Source: Odobenus rosmarus divergens (lineage: Eukaryota > Chordata > Mammalia > Carnivora > Odobenidae). Taken from it: a stretch of DNA of 64,000 nucleotides. The notes below the pieces were generated by a model, which was not told the origin of the DNA, made no database searches, and saw only the letters and a program-made list of their open reading frames with translations. The translations under genes and the position numbers were made by a program. The DNA lies in the NCBI RefSeq assembly GCF_000321225.1, contig NW_004450402.1, positions 3,881,978 through 3,945,977 of the forward strand, given 5' to 3'. Position 1 is the stretch's first letter. The number at the start of each line of letters is the position of its first letter. Positions 13,301 through 24,915 of this stretch are shown here, in pieces.

Positions 13301-16232
13301 AGGGCTGTTTTAGCACCATCAAGAAATCTGTCTTCTTGGGTCCTGGGGATCAGGTCAGGTACCAGCTTTAGTAAATGGTATGAGGCACATGGACTTAAAA
13401 AAAATCCCCTGACATGGATTTAAAAAGTCCCTGTCTGAGACAACTGAATTATTCCCAGATGTAGCCAACTTCTTTGTTCTTATGAATAGGGAGTTGAGAT
13501 ACATTAACTTTAAAGAAAGTATCTGTTTACTCAGTTTCATCCTAAGAGACTATCAATATAAAAAAATAGTTTAAATGGTTCAATATAGACCACTTATTAT
13601 GCCTCTGTCCCAACATGTCAAAGGAAAGCTCAAAAACTACCTGTCATTCCTTGGGGTCAAATGATATTAAATAACTCTCTCTGGGAAGATCTCTGGCACT
13701 CCTACCTTTCTCTCTACAAGAAAGGCTGTTCACAAAGACTTGGGCAGTTATGTGATTGTATATGGCATATATCAGAAATTACAGAGGTTAACTATCTTGG
13801 AAACAAGTGTCATTGTTCCAGTATTACCCAAAACTTCCTCTGAAACTAATTTTAGTATTTACCTAGGAAAGAAAAACAGTCTGCATTTCTCCTGGGTGAG
13901 CAGAAGTCTGCTGATCTTCCTGACTTAAGTCAGTTTAGAGCTAAGGGCTACAACTAAGGCTTGGTAAGCACTGCTTTGGGGCTGATAAAAGAAGGACTTT
14001 GGCATCGCTCACTGGAAAAGAGAATTTACCCAGACTTCTCTTTTACTGGAAATGGATAGCTGTTGTTTTATTATCTCTTCAAATATACTGGATTTTAGTT
14101 ACTTTTTATTTATATTTGCCTAAATCTTTCAACTTATACTTTCATTCTCCTTGATGGAGAAAACAGGAATGAAATAGAATTGAAGTAGTTCTGTTTTTTC
14201 AGCTTCCATAACATGGTTTCCATTAGAGGTTCGCTTTACTAATTTTATTAGAGTTTATTAATTCCTAGCTTTCTTGCATCCAAAGAGGCTCCTCAACACG
14301 CGCTTCCATGGGACTTTGATACTCTTTGGAAGTCATTCACTTTTTTCTCCCAAACCTCACTTCTTCCTGAAATGTGCCTCCTGACACTGTTTCCTCTGTC
14401 TTCATGTTTGTATCCTGTTGCATCTTTGCCTTTCATAGTCCATGGTCCGCAGGTATGATCATATCTGATTCTTAACTGCTTCCCTTTTACTTTTTAGAAT
14501 TGTTCATTCCTCTTATGTCAGATTCTCTTTTTCAGTCTGTGACTTTGCAATTACAAGTAAATTTTCTGTAACTTTCTAAAACCCCTTTACTAGATTCTAG
14601 GGAATATGACTGAAAATGGCCAGGGTTTCCTTCCTTTGCTCTTGCCTCCCAGAATGTGAAAAGGGTAGTTTCTCCCCAGGTTTCTGTCTTGTTCTAGAAC
14701 AGTTACTCTCTGTTGGATGGAATTAAGTCTAAGGAAGCTATTTCCCCTCACTGCTTCTTTTAATTCATGTAGATGAACATAGAGTCCATCACTTATCTGA
14801 TCCCAGTTTTCAAAAGAAGAATGAAATTTTGGACAGAAATCTAAATGCCACCCAGAATCCTGCTTGTCTGGCAGTTTTATAATCATTATTAATATAGACT
14901 GACCTCTTCAAGTCACCATGCTTGGGAGCTCTCTTTACCTGGACCAAGGTGCTTTAAATTTACAAAATTTATAACACATTCCAAACTATGTAGTGCATCC
15001 CTGAATTGAAAACAAACAACTCTTTCGCTAGAATTTATTTTACCATTCCCCAACATAACAAGGAATACATTTTTAGATAAATACAACTGTACTTGAACTT
15101 CTGGGACGTTCAATGCTCATCTATTACTTACTTTGTAGGACTACTATAACATATTTGTGTGTCTTTTTAAAATTTTTCTAATTTTCAAGTGGTCCATAAA
15201 TAAGAGGACTTGGATTTTAGGAAAACATTAGCTGTATTATTCATCTGGCTAGATGGTATACTTTTGCAATGATTTTTTTCTTTCTTCATTTATTTTCCAG
15301 AAAATGTCCTATGCTATAATAATTTTTTTGTTTCCAACACTTCCATGTTGACACATATATTTGTATTATTCCATAGTGATAGAACCCTTCAATTAAATCT
15401 GTTCATTACAATTCAAGTAAATAAAACTAATTTAAATATTCTTCCATTAAAACAAAGCCGTAATAATCAAGTGGAAAATACATAGACTTACTCTTCTTCT
15501 TCCCCAGTAAATTCTAAGGTCCTAATGGCAAGATTTAAAGTTTGAATTTGGATGCTCCATAGTGCTTAGCACAGGATTTTGATGGTAAGAGAATCTTAAA
15601 GGAATGATTTCACATGAGACAACTGACATTCTTAAATAAAATTGATATAATTTGAAATGAAATGTCCTCCGGCCTGGTTATTTCTTGAAATTCTTATCCA
15701 GAAAGTTTTTAAAGTCTAATGTTCATAATTATTTGTAATAGTATTGTCTGTGAGAGCAAAAAAATAACATAGAGGTTCAACTATTAGTTGTTACCTTTGC
15801 TAATAGAAGTATATTAACGTGACTGTATTATGTTAAGATTATACATTATACAGAAAAGTAAACAAATGAGAAATATGGAATGCAAAATAACACATATCCA
15901 CTGTAATCATCATGACACAGAATAAATAAGTCATCATGTTTTTCTGCTGACACATTCAGAAAGGGTCATGTAGAAATCTTAAAATATTTTGACCTGAACA
16001 TAGCAAATTATTTTTCTGTAACTGTATTTAAATATGCCACTCTCTCTAGGAGAAAAGATTACAGGCATTCTTTATTTTTTAATTTATATATTAGTGTACC
16101 TAGCTTTTGTTGATTTTGTTTTTAGTGTGCACATATATTAATTTTATAACCACAAAAATAAGACTATGAAACAAGGACTTCCATACATTAATATTATACA
16201 GTAAACTGAGCAAAGGCATAAATTATATTACT

Positions 16233-16266
16233 TTAAGTATTACATTCACTTAAGTATTATATTCAC
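16233..16266. repeat. 17 bp tandem duplication
   Basis: TTAAGTATTACATTCAC is followed directly by TTAAGTATTATATTCAC; a single base differs. Confidence 0.9.
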
Positions 16267-16545
16267 TTAACTATAAACTGGTTTATTTGGCAAAAATTAA
16301 CATTATGTGATCTTTTCACTATGATATTAAAATTGAACTTTCAAAGAGTATATTCTTTCAGTGTGCAATACCTACCAAAGACCACTTCCTTTCAAATCTC
16401 TCCATCATCATAATCATCATCATTAACATCAGCATAAACAACACATAAACAGACACACTTCTGTACCTACCAGAGAACAATTAGAAAATGTCCATGCACT
16501 TAATCTAGCATGTCATGCTTTATGGTTTTAACATCCCTCCACATT

Positions 16546-16612
16546 TTTTTTTTAAAGATTTTATTTATTTATTTGACAGAGAGATAGAGAGCACATGTAG
16601 GCAGAGAGGCGG
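16546..16612 (-). mobile_element. Can-SINE 3' fragment
   Basis: TTTTTTTAAAGATTTTATTT, then ATTTATTTGACAGAGAGATA and GCAGAGAGGCGGG is the reversed tail and CT-rich part of a Can-SINE. The tRNA-derived head is absent. Confidence 0.85.
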
Positions 16613-18094
16613 GTACCAATATACTTTGAAATTACTCACCCATGTTCATTTGGAATTTTGTTGTAATGCTTTGTTAATTCTTATTTTTAAAAATAAGTGA
16701 AATTTATTCTTAATTATTGGTCATATAGGACAAAATGGAAATAGCTTCATTTTACTTATTTAGAGTTCGCTTGGAGATACCTGTTTTAAATTTGATATCA
16801 ACTGTCTCCAAGTAAATTCACACATCTAAGTACTACATTTGAATATGACAATAGCTGGCTTCCTATACAGACCCATGCCTCATATTTATAATCTGATCTT
16901 CCTCTCTCACTTTGAGATTTAAAGTTGTAAACGAGCTGTGACCATTTCACTTCATAAAACAAGTCCAAAGGCAAATGTTTATACACCAATTCATCTATCA
17001 TACTAGGAAAAAACCCCTTTGGGGATTTATATTTGCAAATGTTGATTAAAAAAAAAGTATTTCCATAAGAATGTGATTAAATTAAAAAAGGAAACGGAAA
17101 GATTCTGGAACATTTTACTTCTCTGTATATCTAAGATATTCTGAAGTTAACAGATAACAGCAGACGGTTACTGTTTCAGGCCACACAGTCTATGTGCTAA
17201 TTAGGAAGCCTTGATTGTTTAAGGGCTCCAACTTCCTGATTATGCTTGGACTGTTACGGCAATTCAGTTAAAAGTTATTCATTCAGGGAAAAAACAACAA
17301 ATAATTGAAACCGTAGGGTTTTTCTGAACTTAAGGAAAACCAATGATTCCTTCAAAGTTACATATTTAAGATGCAGTGCACTTGATACATTTTAGTAACA
17401 TTTAGAAATATAATTCATTTGGAGGAAAGAGTTAAAAACATACTGATATAAACTGCTGTGAAGAACAAGATTGGCAATATGGCAGTATGGCACAGTGATG
17501 CTAATTTAACTGTTTCTAAGAAAACAGTATTTTATATAATACTGTTTTATATAAACTGAATTCAGTCTATGAGAATGACAAAAATATGAATTTAAATGAC
17601 AGGTATAGTCAAAACCCAAATATTTCAGTTGGAGTTCAGTGGAATTGCTATGAACATTTTCCCTTAAAAAAATAAAGTCCACACTTAGAAAAAATTTTTT
17701 GCAGATCCTATCATTTAAAGGAAAATACAGTCAGTGCATTTGTCATGTGATTGTTATACCCTAATATATTTATGTTTTATAATCATAATCACTTATATTG
17801 TATATTTTAATTTTTGAGGCATTTTCTTATAAGTTATTTTGGTTGGTTGTTATAACAGTTCTGTAACATCAGAATGAACAGTTCTAATGTAAAGGAGAGA
17901 GAAGGCTATTTTTGTGGATTTAAATAGTTAAGGGGTAATAAAGCCTATGGTGGTCAATGTGCTTTATTCAACAAAGTATTTTAAACCATTTCAAAATCTG
18001 AGACTTATGGGAAATTCCTTTGAGATACTTGAATTTACTTAAGGTTGTTAATGTAGAATAAAAAAAATTTAGGAGAGAGAGAAAATGATCTTTT

Positions 18095-18380
18095 CAATCA
18101 CTTGAGGCTCTGGGCCACTGCCATGAAATCCCTGTGTCAGGTCACATCTCCGTCTGGTGCTGCAACAGTTCCCTAACGATTAGGTCTCATCACGTCCAGT
18201 TGTGTTGCACTCTGACCCATAAAAGCCAGAGTGACCTTTCTAAAAGGCAAGTCTGATAGATACTGTTGTTTCCCTGCTGAAAACTCTTTAATGGCCTTTC
18301 CTATTTCCCTTAGGATGAAAAATAAAAGATTTCTATTATCAGGCCCTCTTCAGCCTAGTGGGGTTCAGCACACATGGCAG
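18095..18380 (+). repeat. L2 LINE fragment
   Basis: CAGAGTGACCTTTCTAAAAG, CCCTGCTGAAAACTCTTTAA, CCCTTAGGATGAAAAATAAA and ATCAGGCCCTCTTCAGCC follow the L2 3'-end order. Its continuation is at 18850-19270. Confidence 0.7.
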
Positions 18381-18394
18381 CAAAGTATGGCACC

Positions 18395-18845
18395 TGGCCA
18401 GACTGAGTATTTTAAGCTGAAGGACTTTGAGACTATGGCAGAAGCAGAAAAGTCACTTGGACCTTTCACAACCCTCATCCCCTGAGGCAGGTGATAAAAC
18501 CCTCATATGAAAGGTGCCTTCCTTATATCCAGAGGAAAGAGACGTCCTTATCAAAGGGAAGCAACACAAAGAAGACACCTAACAAACAGGACTTAAGTTT
18601 GTTTATTATACTTACCTCATACTCCTTAATCTACCAGATTTCTACACAACTACCTACCTTTCATCAATCCTCGCATAAAATACTCAAGTCTGTTTCTTCC
18701 AGACTCTATGTCCTTAGGAAGGCTTCCGTGTCTCAGAGAACTTACATTAAATCAATTTGTATACTTTTCTCCTATCAATTTATCTTTCTCATTTTAATTT
18801 TCAGACCTAGCCAAGGACCCTAAGAGGGTTCAGGAAAACTTTTTC
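18395..18845 (+). mobile_element. Solitary LTR of an old ERVL/MaLR-type element
   Basis: GAGTATTTTAAGCTGAAGGA, GGCAGGTGATAAAACCCTCA, TATCCAGAGGAAAGAGACGT and the end GACCCTAAGAGGGTTCAGGA with CTTTTTCCTCCCCTA resemble an ancient mammalian LTR. It splits the L2 copy. No internal viral genes are present. Family name and exact ends are uncertain. Confidence 0.55.
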
Positions 18846-18849
18846 CTCC

Positions 18850-19270
18850 CCTACCAAAACCTTGTTTTTCAACTCAACATGACCTGTGCTTCTCCAGCCT
18901 CCAAAAAAGAACCTCCGTTATTTGAACATGTTCACTCACTTCTAGGATTTTCTGCATGTATTTTCTCTGACTGGAACTCTTTCTCACACCTTATCCGTCT
19001 ACCTTATTCATCATTCAGGTCTCAGTTTAAACACACCCTTTGCAGAACCTCCCTCATTCCTTCTAGATCAGGTTAGATGCCTTTGTAATGTCTTTCTAAG
19101 CTAGAATGACTTATACTTTATTACAATCTTTTGTATTAATTGTCTGTTCCCCTGGGTGACTGTGCCTCCATGAGAAAGGCACTGTATTTGTCTTGCATGC
19201 TGTGGTCCCCTCCAGGGCCCAGCACAGGGTCTGCTGGAAGTAGGGGCTTAAGAAACTCATGTTAAATGAA
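18850..19270 (+). repeat. L2 LINE 3' end (second part)
   Basis: Includes TGACTGGAACTCTTTCTCAC, TTCAGGTCTCAGTTTAAACA, TTTGCAGAACCTCCCTCATT and GGGCCCAGCACAGGGTCTGC, the standard L2 3'-end order ending near AACTCATGTTAAATGAA. Confidence 0.8.
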
Positions 19271-20184
19271 AATATCATTATCAGTTAGTTCATCTTTCAA
19301 AATATACAGTATTTTATAGTATTAAACTGACATGCACTACAGACTACAAAGCATAAAATAATATTCTTAATGTGCCAATTTCATATAGTCATTAATCCAG
19401 CCAGAGATAAGGTGAAAGATGTATGTTTAAGATGTACCTGCTAGGAAGAGTATGTTTAGAATACGCCAAATTAAAAAAAAAAAAAGTGATAGTATAAAAT
19501 TTATTTAAAATAACAACTACCTTGGGGAACTGTTAGTTGTAAAAAAATAATCATTTGAAAAGCAAAATGATGACTAGGTTCTATCTTGAACTGAAAAAAA
19601 AGAGAGAAGGGCTGAACTAAACTAAACTGAACTTAAAAAAAAAAAATAGAAGAGCATGCTACAGAAGGCTTTTTGAGGTTTTGAACAGTTACAGAAGGCA
19701 AGGCGGAATCGGCAGGGACACAAGATATAGGACCCGATTTGATTTTCTGCTCGTTCACACCTCTGGTCCTTTTCTCATGTTGCAAACCCTTTCTAACATA
19801 AGAGAAGGAAAGGGAGAAGAAGTAAGATGGTGAATCAGTAGGAAGCATTACCAAGTGCTTTTGAAAAATTCAAATCCTTCCAAAACAAGAAAATATGGGG
19901 AAAACAAATAAAGCAAAATGGCATCATATTTCTTTCTCACATGAAGGCTCAAATTAGGCACTTGGGGCATGCTGTGTAAGAAGGAAGACTTTCATCCTTC
20001 CTCCACATAAACACATTTGTTTCAGTGGGTGGGTTCAGCATTACTCTGTTGGCACCGAGCCACCAAGGAGGCTTTTGAATGTGACACTTGGTTCCTTAAT
20101 AGACTCTTTCAACAAAGGACAGACAGAAAGTTAAAGAGAGGATAACTTTCATAAGATGAAGCAATATCACATATCACTAATTAC

Positions 20185-20337
20185 CTGTTCATAATAGTGG
20201 ATATTCTCCTCAGCCATATCTGTAAATGCTGACTTGATATCATTTTGCATATTGTGTTTCCATCTTTCCCAATCTGCTTTCAGGGCATTATTAGCACATT
20301 CCACTTTATCTTCAAGTTTTCCAATCTCTTCTGTAAG
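20185..20337 (-). CDS. SNX7: SNX7 penultimate coding exon, C-terminal BAR helix (exon F)
   Basis: 153 nt, 51 codons, phase 0-0. It reads LTEEIGKLEDKVECANNALK, then ADWERWKHNMQNDIKSAFTD and ends MAEENIHYYEQ. This is the long final BAR helix of SNX7. The acceptor TGATCTAATTCAG has a pyrimidine-rich stretch upstream. The donor is GTAATT, weak at +5. Reading on into the intron would add VISDM and stop. In the human gene, as I recall it, the remaining coding exon holds about 25 residues beginning CLATWESF. I scanned 1-20184 by eye on the minus strand and found no such exon, so it should lie left of the window. Confidence 0.93.
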
Positions 20338-20504
20338 CTGAATTAGATCACAAAGAGAGAAGCATCAATCTACGATCTACATATTCTTGTTACTGAATGA
20401 ATTCATCATCAAATCTCAGCCAGTCATTATATCAAAACAGCTTAAGAGTAATTCTTTGTTTGGAAAGTCACCGGCATTTACCCTTTGTACTAACCAGTTA
20501 TAGT

Positions 20505-20660
20505 AAAAAGAAGACTGGATTCAGCCAGAGATGCTGAGTAGAGTTCTAAGGTCTGCCACCAATTAGCATTTGACCTTGGCTAAGTCCCTCAAACCTTGGG
20601 CTTGGGTTTCACTATTTATAAAACAGAGGAAACTGAACTACAAGTTATCTCAAAATTTTT
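20505..20660 (+). repeat. MIR
   Basis: ATTTGACCTTGGCTAAGTCC, TCAAACCTTGGGCTTGGGTT and TTATAAAACAGAGGAAACTG match the MIR core order. Confidence 0.65.
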
Positions 20661-21064
20661 TGCATTAAGTCTCATTACCACTATTGTTTATGGTGATAAT
20701 ATTTATGTTAAGAGGTATGGTTTCATTCCCCAGCTTCCCATTCCTGGGCCTCATTTTTCAGCTGTTTTTAGAAGGATCAATTAACTGACATGTTATAACA
20801 TCCACTCCGATTATGCAGCCCAACCTGGAGGCCCAGGGGATTAACCTGCCAAACATCACTGAGCTAGTAACAGAGGTAGGTTTATATCTCAAGACACCTG
20901 ACACTGAATCCATGCGCCATCAGACAGGTTTAGTGTGATATTTACACCTCCTCCTATCTCACCCACCAACCTCTGAGCATGTAATCCGTCAATTTATTGT
21001 TTTGTATTTGGTGTATTTACATATTAATACATATATTTATACATACTTTATTTATGTACACTAT

Positions 21065-21630
21065 TTATTCATAGATTCAGCACATGTTTATTAAGTGCCT
21101 TCTCTGTACCAGGCATTCTTCTAGGACTTGGAGATTCAGCAGTGAAGGTAACAGACAAAAAAAATCCCTGCTGGTAGCAGAGCTTATACTCAACCAGGGA
21201 GAGACAAACCAAAAGCAAGATAAATGAAACAGGAACTATCAATCAAAAAATTAATGCTAAAAAGAAAAATGAAGCAGAAAAGTAGGGGATGCAGGATGAT
21301 GCAAGATCACATAAGATGACAGGGGCAAGCCTAAATGAGGAAGTGTCATTTGATTAAACATCTGGAGTCAATGTGAGAGTGAACCATAAGATTCTCAGGA
21401 GAAAAATCATTCCTGGCAGAGAAAACCACAGGGCAACAGCCTGGAAGTGGAAGCTTGCCTGGATGGCCCGAGAAGAACGTGGAGACTAGCATGGCCGTGG
21501 CACATAGCGGAGTGAACAACAAAGGGAAGGTTCTAGGAGATGAAGTCACAGAAGGAACGGGTGACCATATCCTAGTAAGCCATGCAGTTTGTGGTAAAAT
21601 TCATGGATTTTATGGGGTGAGATCCTAGGC
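21065..21630 (-). repeat. L2-like LINE fragment, reversed
   Basis: TTATTAAGTGCCTTCTCTGT, ACCAGGCATTCTTCTAGGAC, AATCCCTGCTGGTAGCAGAG and CTAGCATGGCCGTGGCACAT follow a common mammalian CR1/L2-clade 3' end read in reverse. The exact family is not certain. Confidence 0.6.
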
Positions 21631-22734
21631 CAGGAAACTTCGAGCAGAAATGACACCATCTCTCTCATATTTTCAAAGGGGCATCACACTTTACCATTGT
21701 GGTGTGAATGAAAGTATCTGAAAAAGGCGATTACTTAAGAGGATCCCTATTTCAGAGGCGTTAAAATGTGAAAATGTCTTAGAATCAAAATACGTTATTT
21801 TGCTTCAAATGCTCATGTGAATTATTACTCTTATTATTATTTTCATCATCATCATCATTATTTTTGCTATGGAATTTCACTTTTCTATCCTTATTTCATC
21901 ATAGCTTTATTTGCTTTTATTTCCTAAGAATAGACATTTGGCATTATATAAATTTTCCATTGCCAATGGGAGATCTATTTTAATAGTAAGGTTGACTTCC
22001 ATGTTTTTTGCGGGGAAAAGGAGATTTTTTTTACTTGTTTTGTGTGTTAACTATCTCAGTGAGGCCACTTTATGAGTATGTATACCCTTTGGGCTGATTA
22101 TTTTGTTAAATCTTAGAGAATCCGTCTAAAGAGTTGTCAGTGGTATATTAATGGGACATCTGATGGTGGGCTGTGGATGCTAGGGGATAAGCTAAGAGTA
22201 AAATTGTTGAAAGTCCAAATATTTCAAACAGGATCTGGGTCTGCTGGAAAAAGCTCAAGGGTGGGTTAGAGAACTTCACTCCTCCGGGTTGTTGGATGAA
22301 ATTGTGTCATTTTCATAGCCAGATGGAAATTATTAGCAAAATGTCTCTCTTACATAGAATCAGGAGGTACATACACCAACTGTAAGCTCACTATTATTCT
22401 CCTCTGCTTAGCTTTTGCAGTCTAAAATTGCTATGCACTGGAGTGGGATTACTGGCAGACTGCTCTACTAAAATTGGCTTTAGGAAACAGCATCTAAGTC
22501 ATATATATTTTATCTTTCTCCCCTTCCTAACAGTTTAACATGATGTCCCTGCCATAAGGGTTTTATAAGAGTTTTCCCTTGATCAATCTGCAACTCCCTC
22601 TCATAAAAGCCCTTGGAAGTGATGGTTTGGCTGGTTGGCGCTTCTGCTCTGGCTGAGAGCTACTAGAGAAGTCCTGTCCTGTTCTCTGACCTCACTCTCA
22701 CCTACAGAAAGAAGGTTTGTAGCCTTATCAGCAC

Positions 22735-22970
22735 AGCATTGGGATTAAGAAGACTGATAACAAGTTAGACTGACTTCAGTTTAAGTCCCACTTCTGTCTT
22801 TACAGACTATGTGGCATTGGGTAAGACTAGCTGTTGAAGCCCTAGTTTCTTCAACTGTAAAATGGATATAAAAATAGCAATGCCTACCACACAGGGATTT
22901 TAAATGCATGAAATAATGAACACTAATTGTCTTTCACAGTGCCTGACAATTTGCCTACTAAATGTTATGT
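22735..22970 (+). repeat. MIR
   Basis: TTCAGTTTAAGTCCCACTTC, AGACTATGTGGCATTGGGTA, CTTCAACTGTAAAATGG and CACAGTGCCTGACAATTTGC follow the full MIR order to its 3' tail. Confidence 0.8.
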
Positions 22971-22975
22971 ATTAC

Positions 22976-23026
22976 CATCACCACCACCACCACTATGACC
23001 ACCACCACCATCATCATCATCATCAT
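22976..23026 (+). repeat. CAY trinucleotide microsatellite (CAC/CAT)
   Basis: CATCACCACCACCACCACTA and CACCACCACCATCATCATCA in succession, grown from the 3' end of the adjacent MIR. Confidence 0.95.
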
Positions 23027-23989
23027 TATCAGTTGGTGAAACTGAAGTTGATTCCTTCTCCTTTTCCAGTATTTTGATCTCTGGAAGTATTGCATTCCTC
23101 TGCCAGGGTCTTGGTCTTAAGTCAATTCCTAGTGCTATTGCTTAATCTGTTCTCACCAGGGTGGAAGATGATGCATATGCTTTAAATATATATGATCAAG
23201 TCTTGTCATTTTTTGTAGCTATACAAGAGTAATTTTTCTTTCTTTGATGATTTCATCATTATTTCAGTTGGAAAAGGAGAAAAGAGACATTAGGTATTTC
23301 CCCATACTGAATCATCTTCCCATAATTTCAATTCTAGGAAAACTCTAATTGATAAGCACAAAGCACCTAGTTCAAATGAAGAATGAGCTGGACCCTATCT
23401 TTCCTAATAATTCACAAAAGCATAGTATGTCCTTTCCCTTAGTTGACTTCAATTTTAGCAAGTTCTTTGGTATAAGGAACTGTGCATTTGGATGGTGCCA
23501 TCGGGCTTAGGACATATACACTCCACAACGGTTAACAGAAGTGGGAGAGTAAGATGTGCCAGAACCTGGAGGCCAAGGAAGGTTTCAATAACTCTAAAAG
23601 TAGGAAATTCAATTCATATTCTCTACGACAAAATAGCACAGAAAAGACTGAATTAAAAAAGGATTAAGGCTTGAATAATTGTTTTCACAAATCGTGGAAG
23701 CAATTTTGCCCTCCGTTAGTAGAAAAACAGAAGAAGCAAGCAACCCTTTTTGCCAGGAAAATGTTGTAATACCAGAATAAGTAATACAAGATTGTAAGAT
23801 AGTGAAAAAAAAAAAAAAGGGAAGATTTATATTTAACAGCAAGGCTAATGGGTAATTTCTAGCTTCAGTTATATTCAGCTAGAAATTAGCCACACAATCA
23901 AATGAAAACCATTAATACTAAGAGCTCAGGCAAACAAAACAAAGCCTTCGTCCAATAGTGATTCCCTACTATGGTACCAGTAATAGCAA

Positions 23990-24232
23990 TGAGAATAATA
24001 ACCATTTATTGCATTTCTGCCGAGGGCCATTGCATTAAGCTATATACTTTACATATATTATTTCATTTAATCTGCATAATAATGTTGCAAATTTGGTATT
24101 ATTATCTTCCTTTTACAAGTTAGGAAATGGGTAGAAAAAAATGAAAGAGATCTCAGAGCTTTTGTGACATTATAGAGATTAAAACCACTGCCTGCCTAAG
24201 TCAAAGCCCATGTTTTTTCCACACTGACTAAA
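23990..24232 (-). repeat. MIR, reversed
   Basis: TGCATTAAGCTATATACTTT, GGTATTATTATCTTCCTTTT, ACAAGTTAGGAAATGGG and AAAGCCCATGTTTTTTCC match the reversed MIR order. Confidence 0.75.
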
Positions 24233-24915
24233 CAGCACCAAGCTAGCTTGCCTGTGGATTTTCAAGGCTGAACCAATTCAGCTTTAACTCAAGAAGTCTG
24301 TAATCTATTAGAATATACGTATGCAAAAATGAAATAAAAACTAAAGACTATAATATGAAGCAGAATGTGATATATACCACAATGGAGGAAAAAATTAAAG
24401 TGATATAGGAGGACACAGAATGGAGGATTATTTCTGATTGGAGCAGGGGACATTTTGACTGTCAATTCAGTAGGCAGAGACTGGGGAAGAAACACCTGGA
24501 TGAAGGTAAGGCATAAACAAAACTGCATGCTACAGACTGTGATAACAGAATGGATAAGAAGTAGGTTTGGAGTCTGGAGATAGGCAAGCAGAAACAAGAA
24601 ATGCTGCTGGATAGGTTGATTAAATATTCACTGCTTGAGGGTATAAATGATATTGAGCATGAAACGGATTCTTCAGGAAATGGTAAATCACTAAAAGTTT
24701 TTGACCAGGACAGAGCTGTATTTCCTAAGTCAGAGATATGCAGGGATGGTTAAAGAGAAAGGAAGGAGGAGAAGGAAAAAAGGAAACCAGTCAACGTTCA
24801 TTGAAGAACGTTATGAAGAAACAATGATAACTAGGATCTGCTTCATCCCCATTCACTCACTCATCAGCAGCATTCACTCAGCATCCGTCTAGTCTGTGTT
24901 AGGAACTAAGATAAA

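Larger units (their letters stand above)
1..20184 (-). other. SNX7 last intron, partial
   Basis: It begins with the GTAATT donor at 20184 and continues past the left edge, since no terminal SNX7 exon was found. The inference is that the whole left third is intron. Stretches without a recognisable feature are 4400-5200, 5350-7120, 7940-8950, 9480-10020, 10920-16230, 16620-18090 and 19280-20180. Confidence 0.65.
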
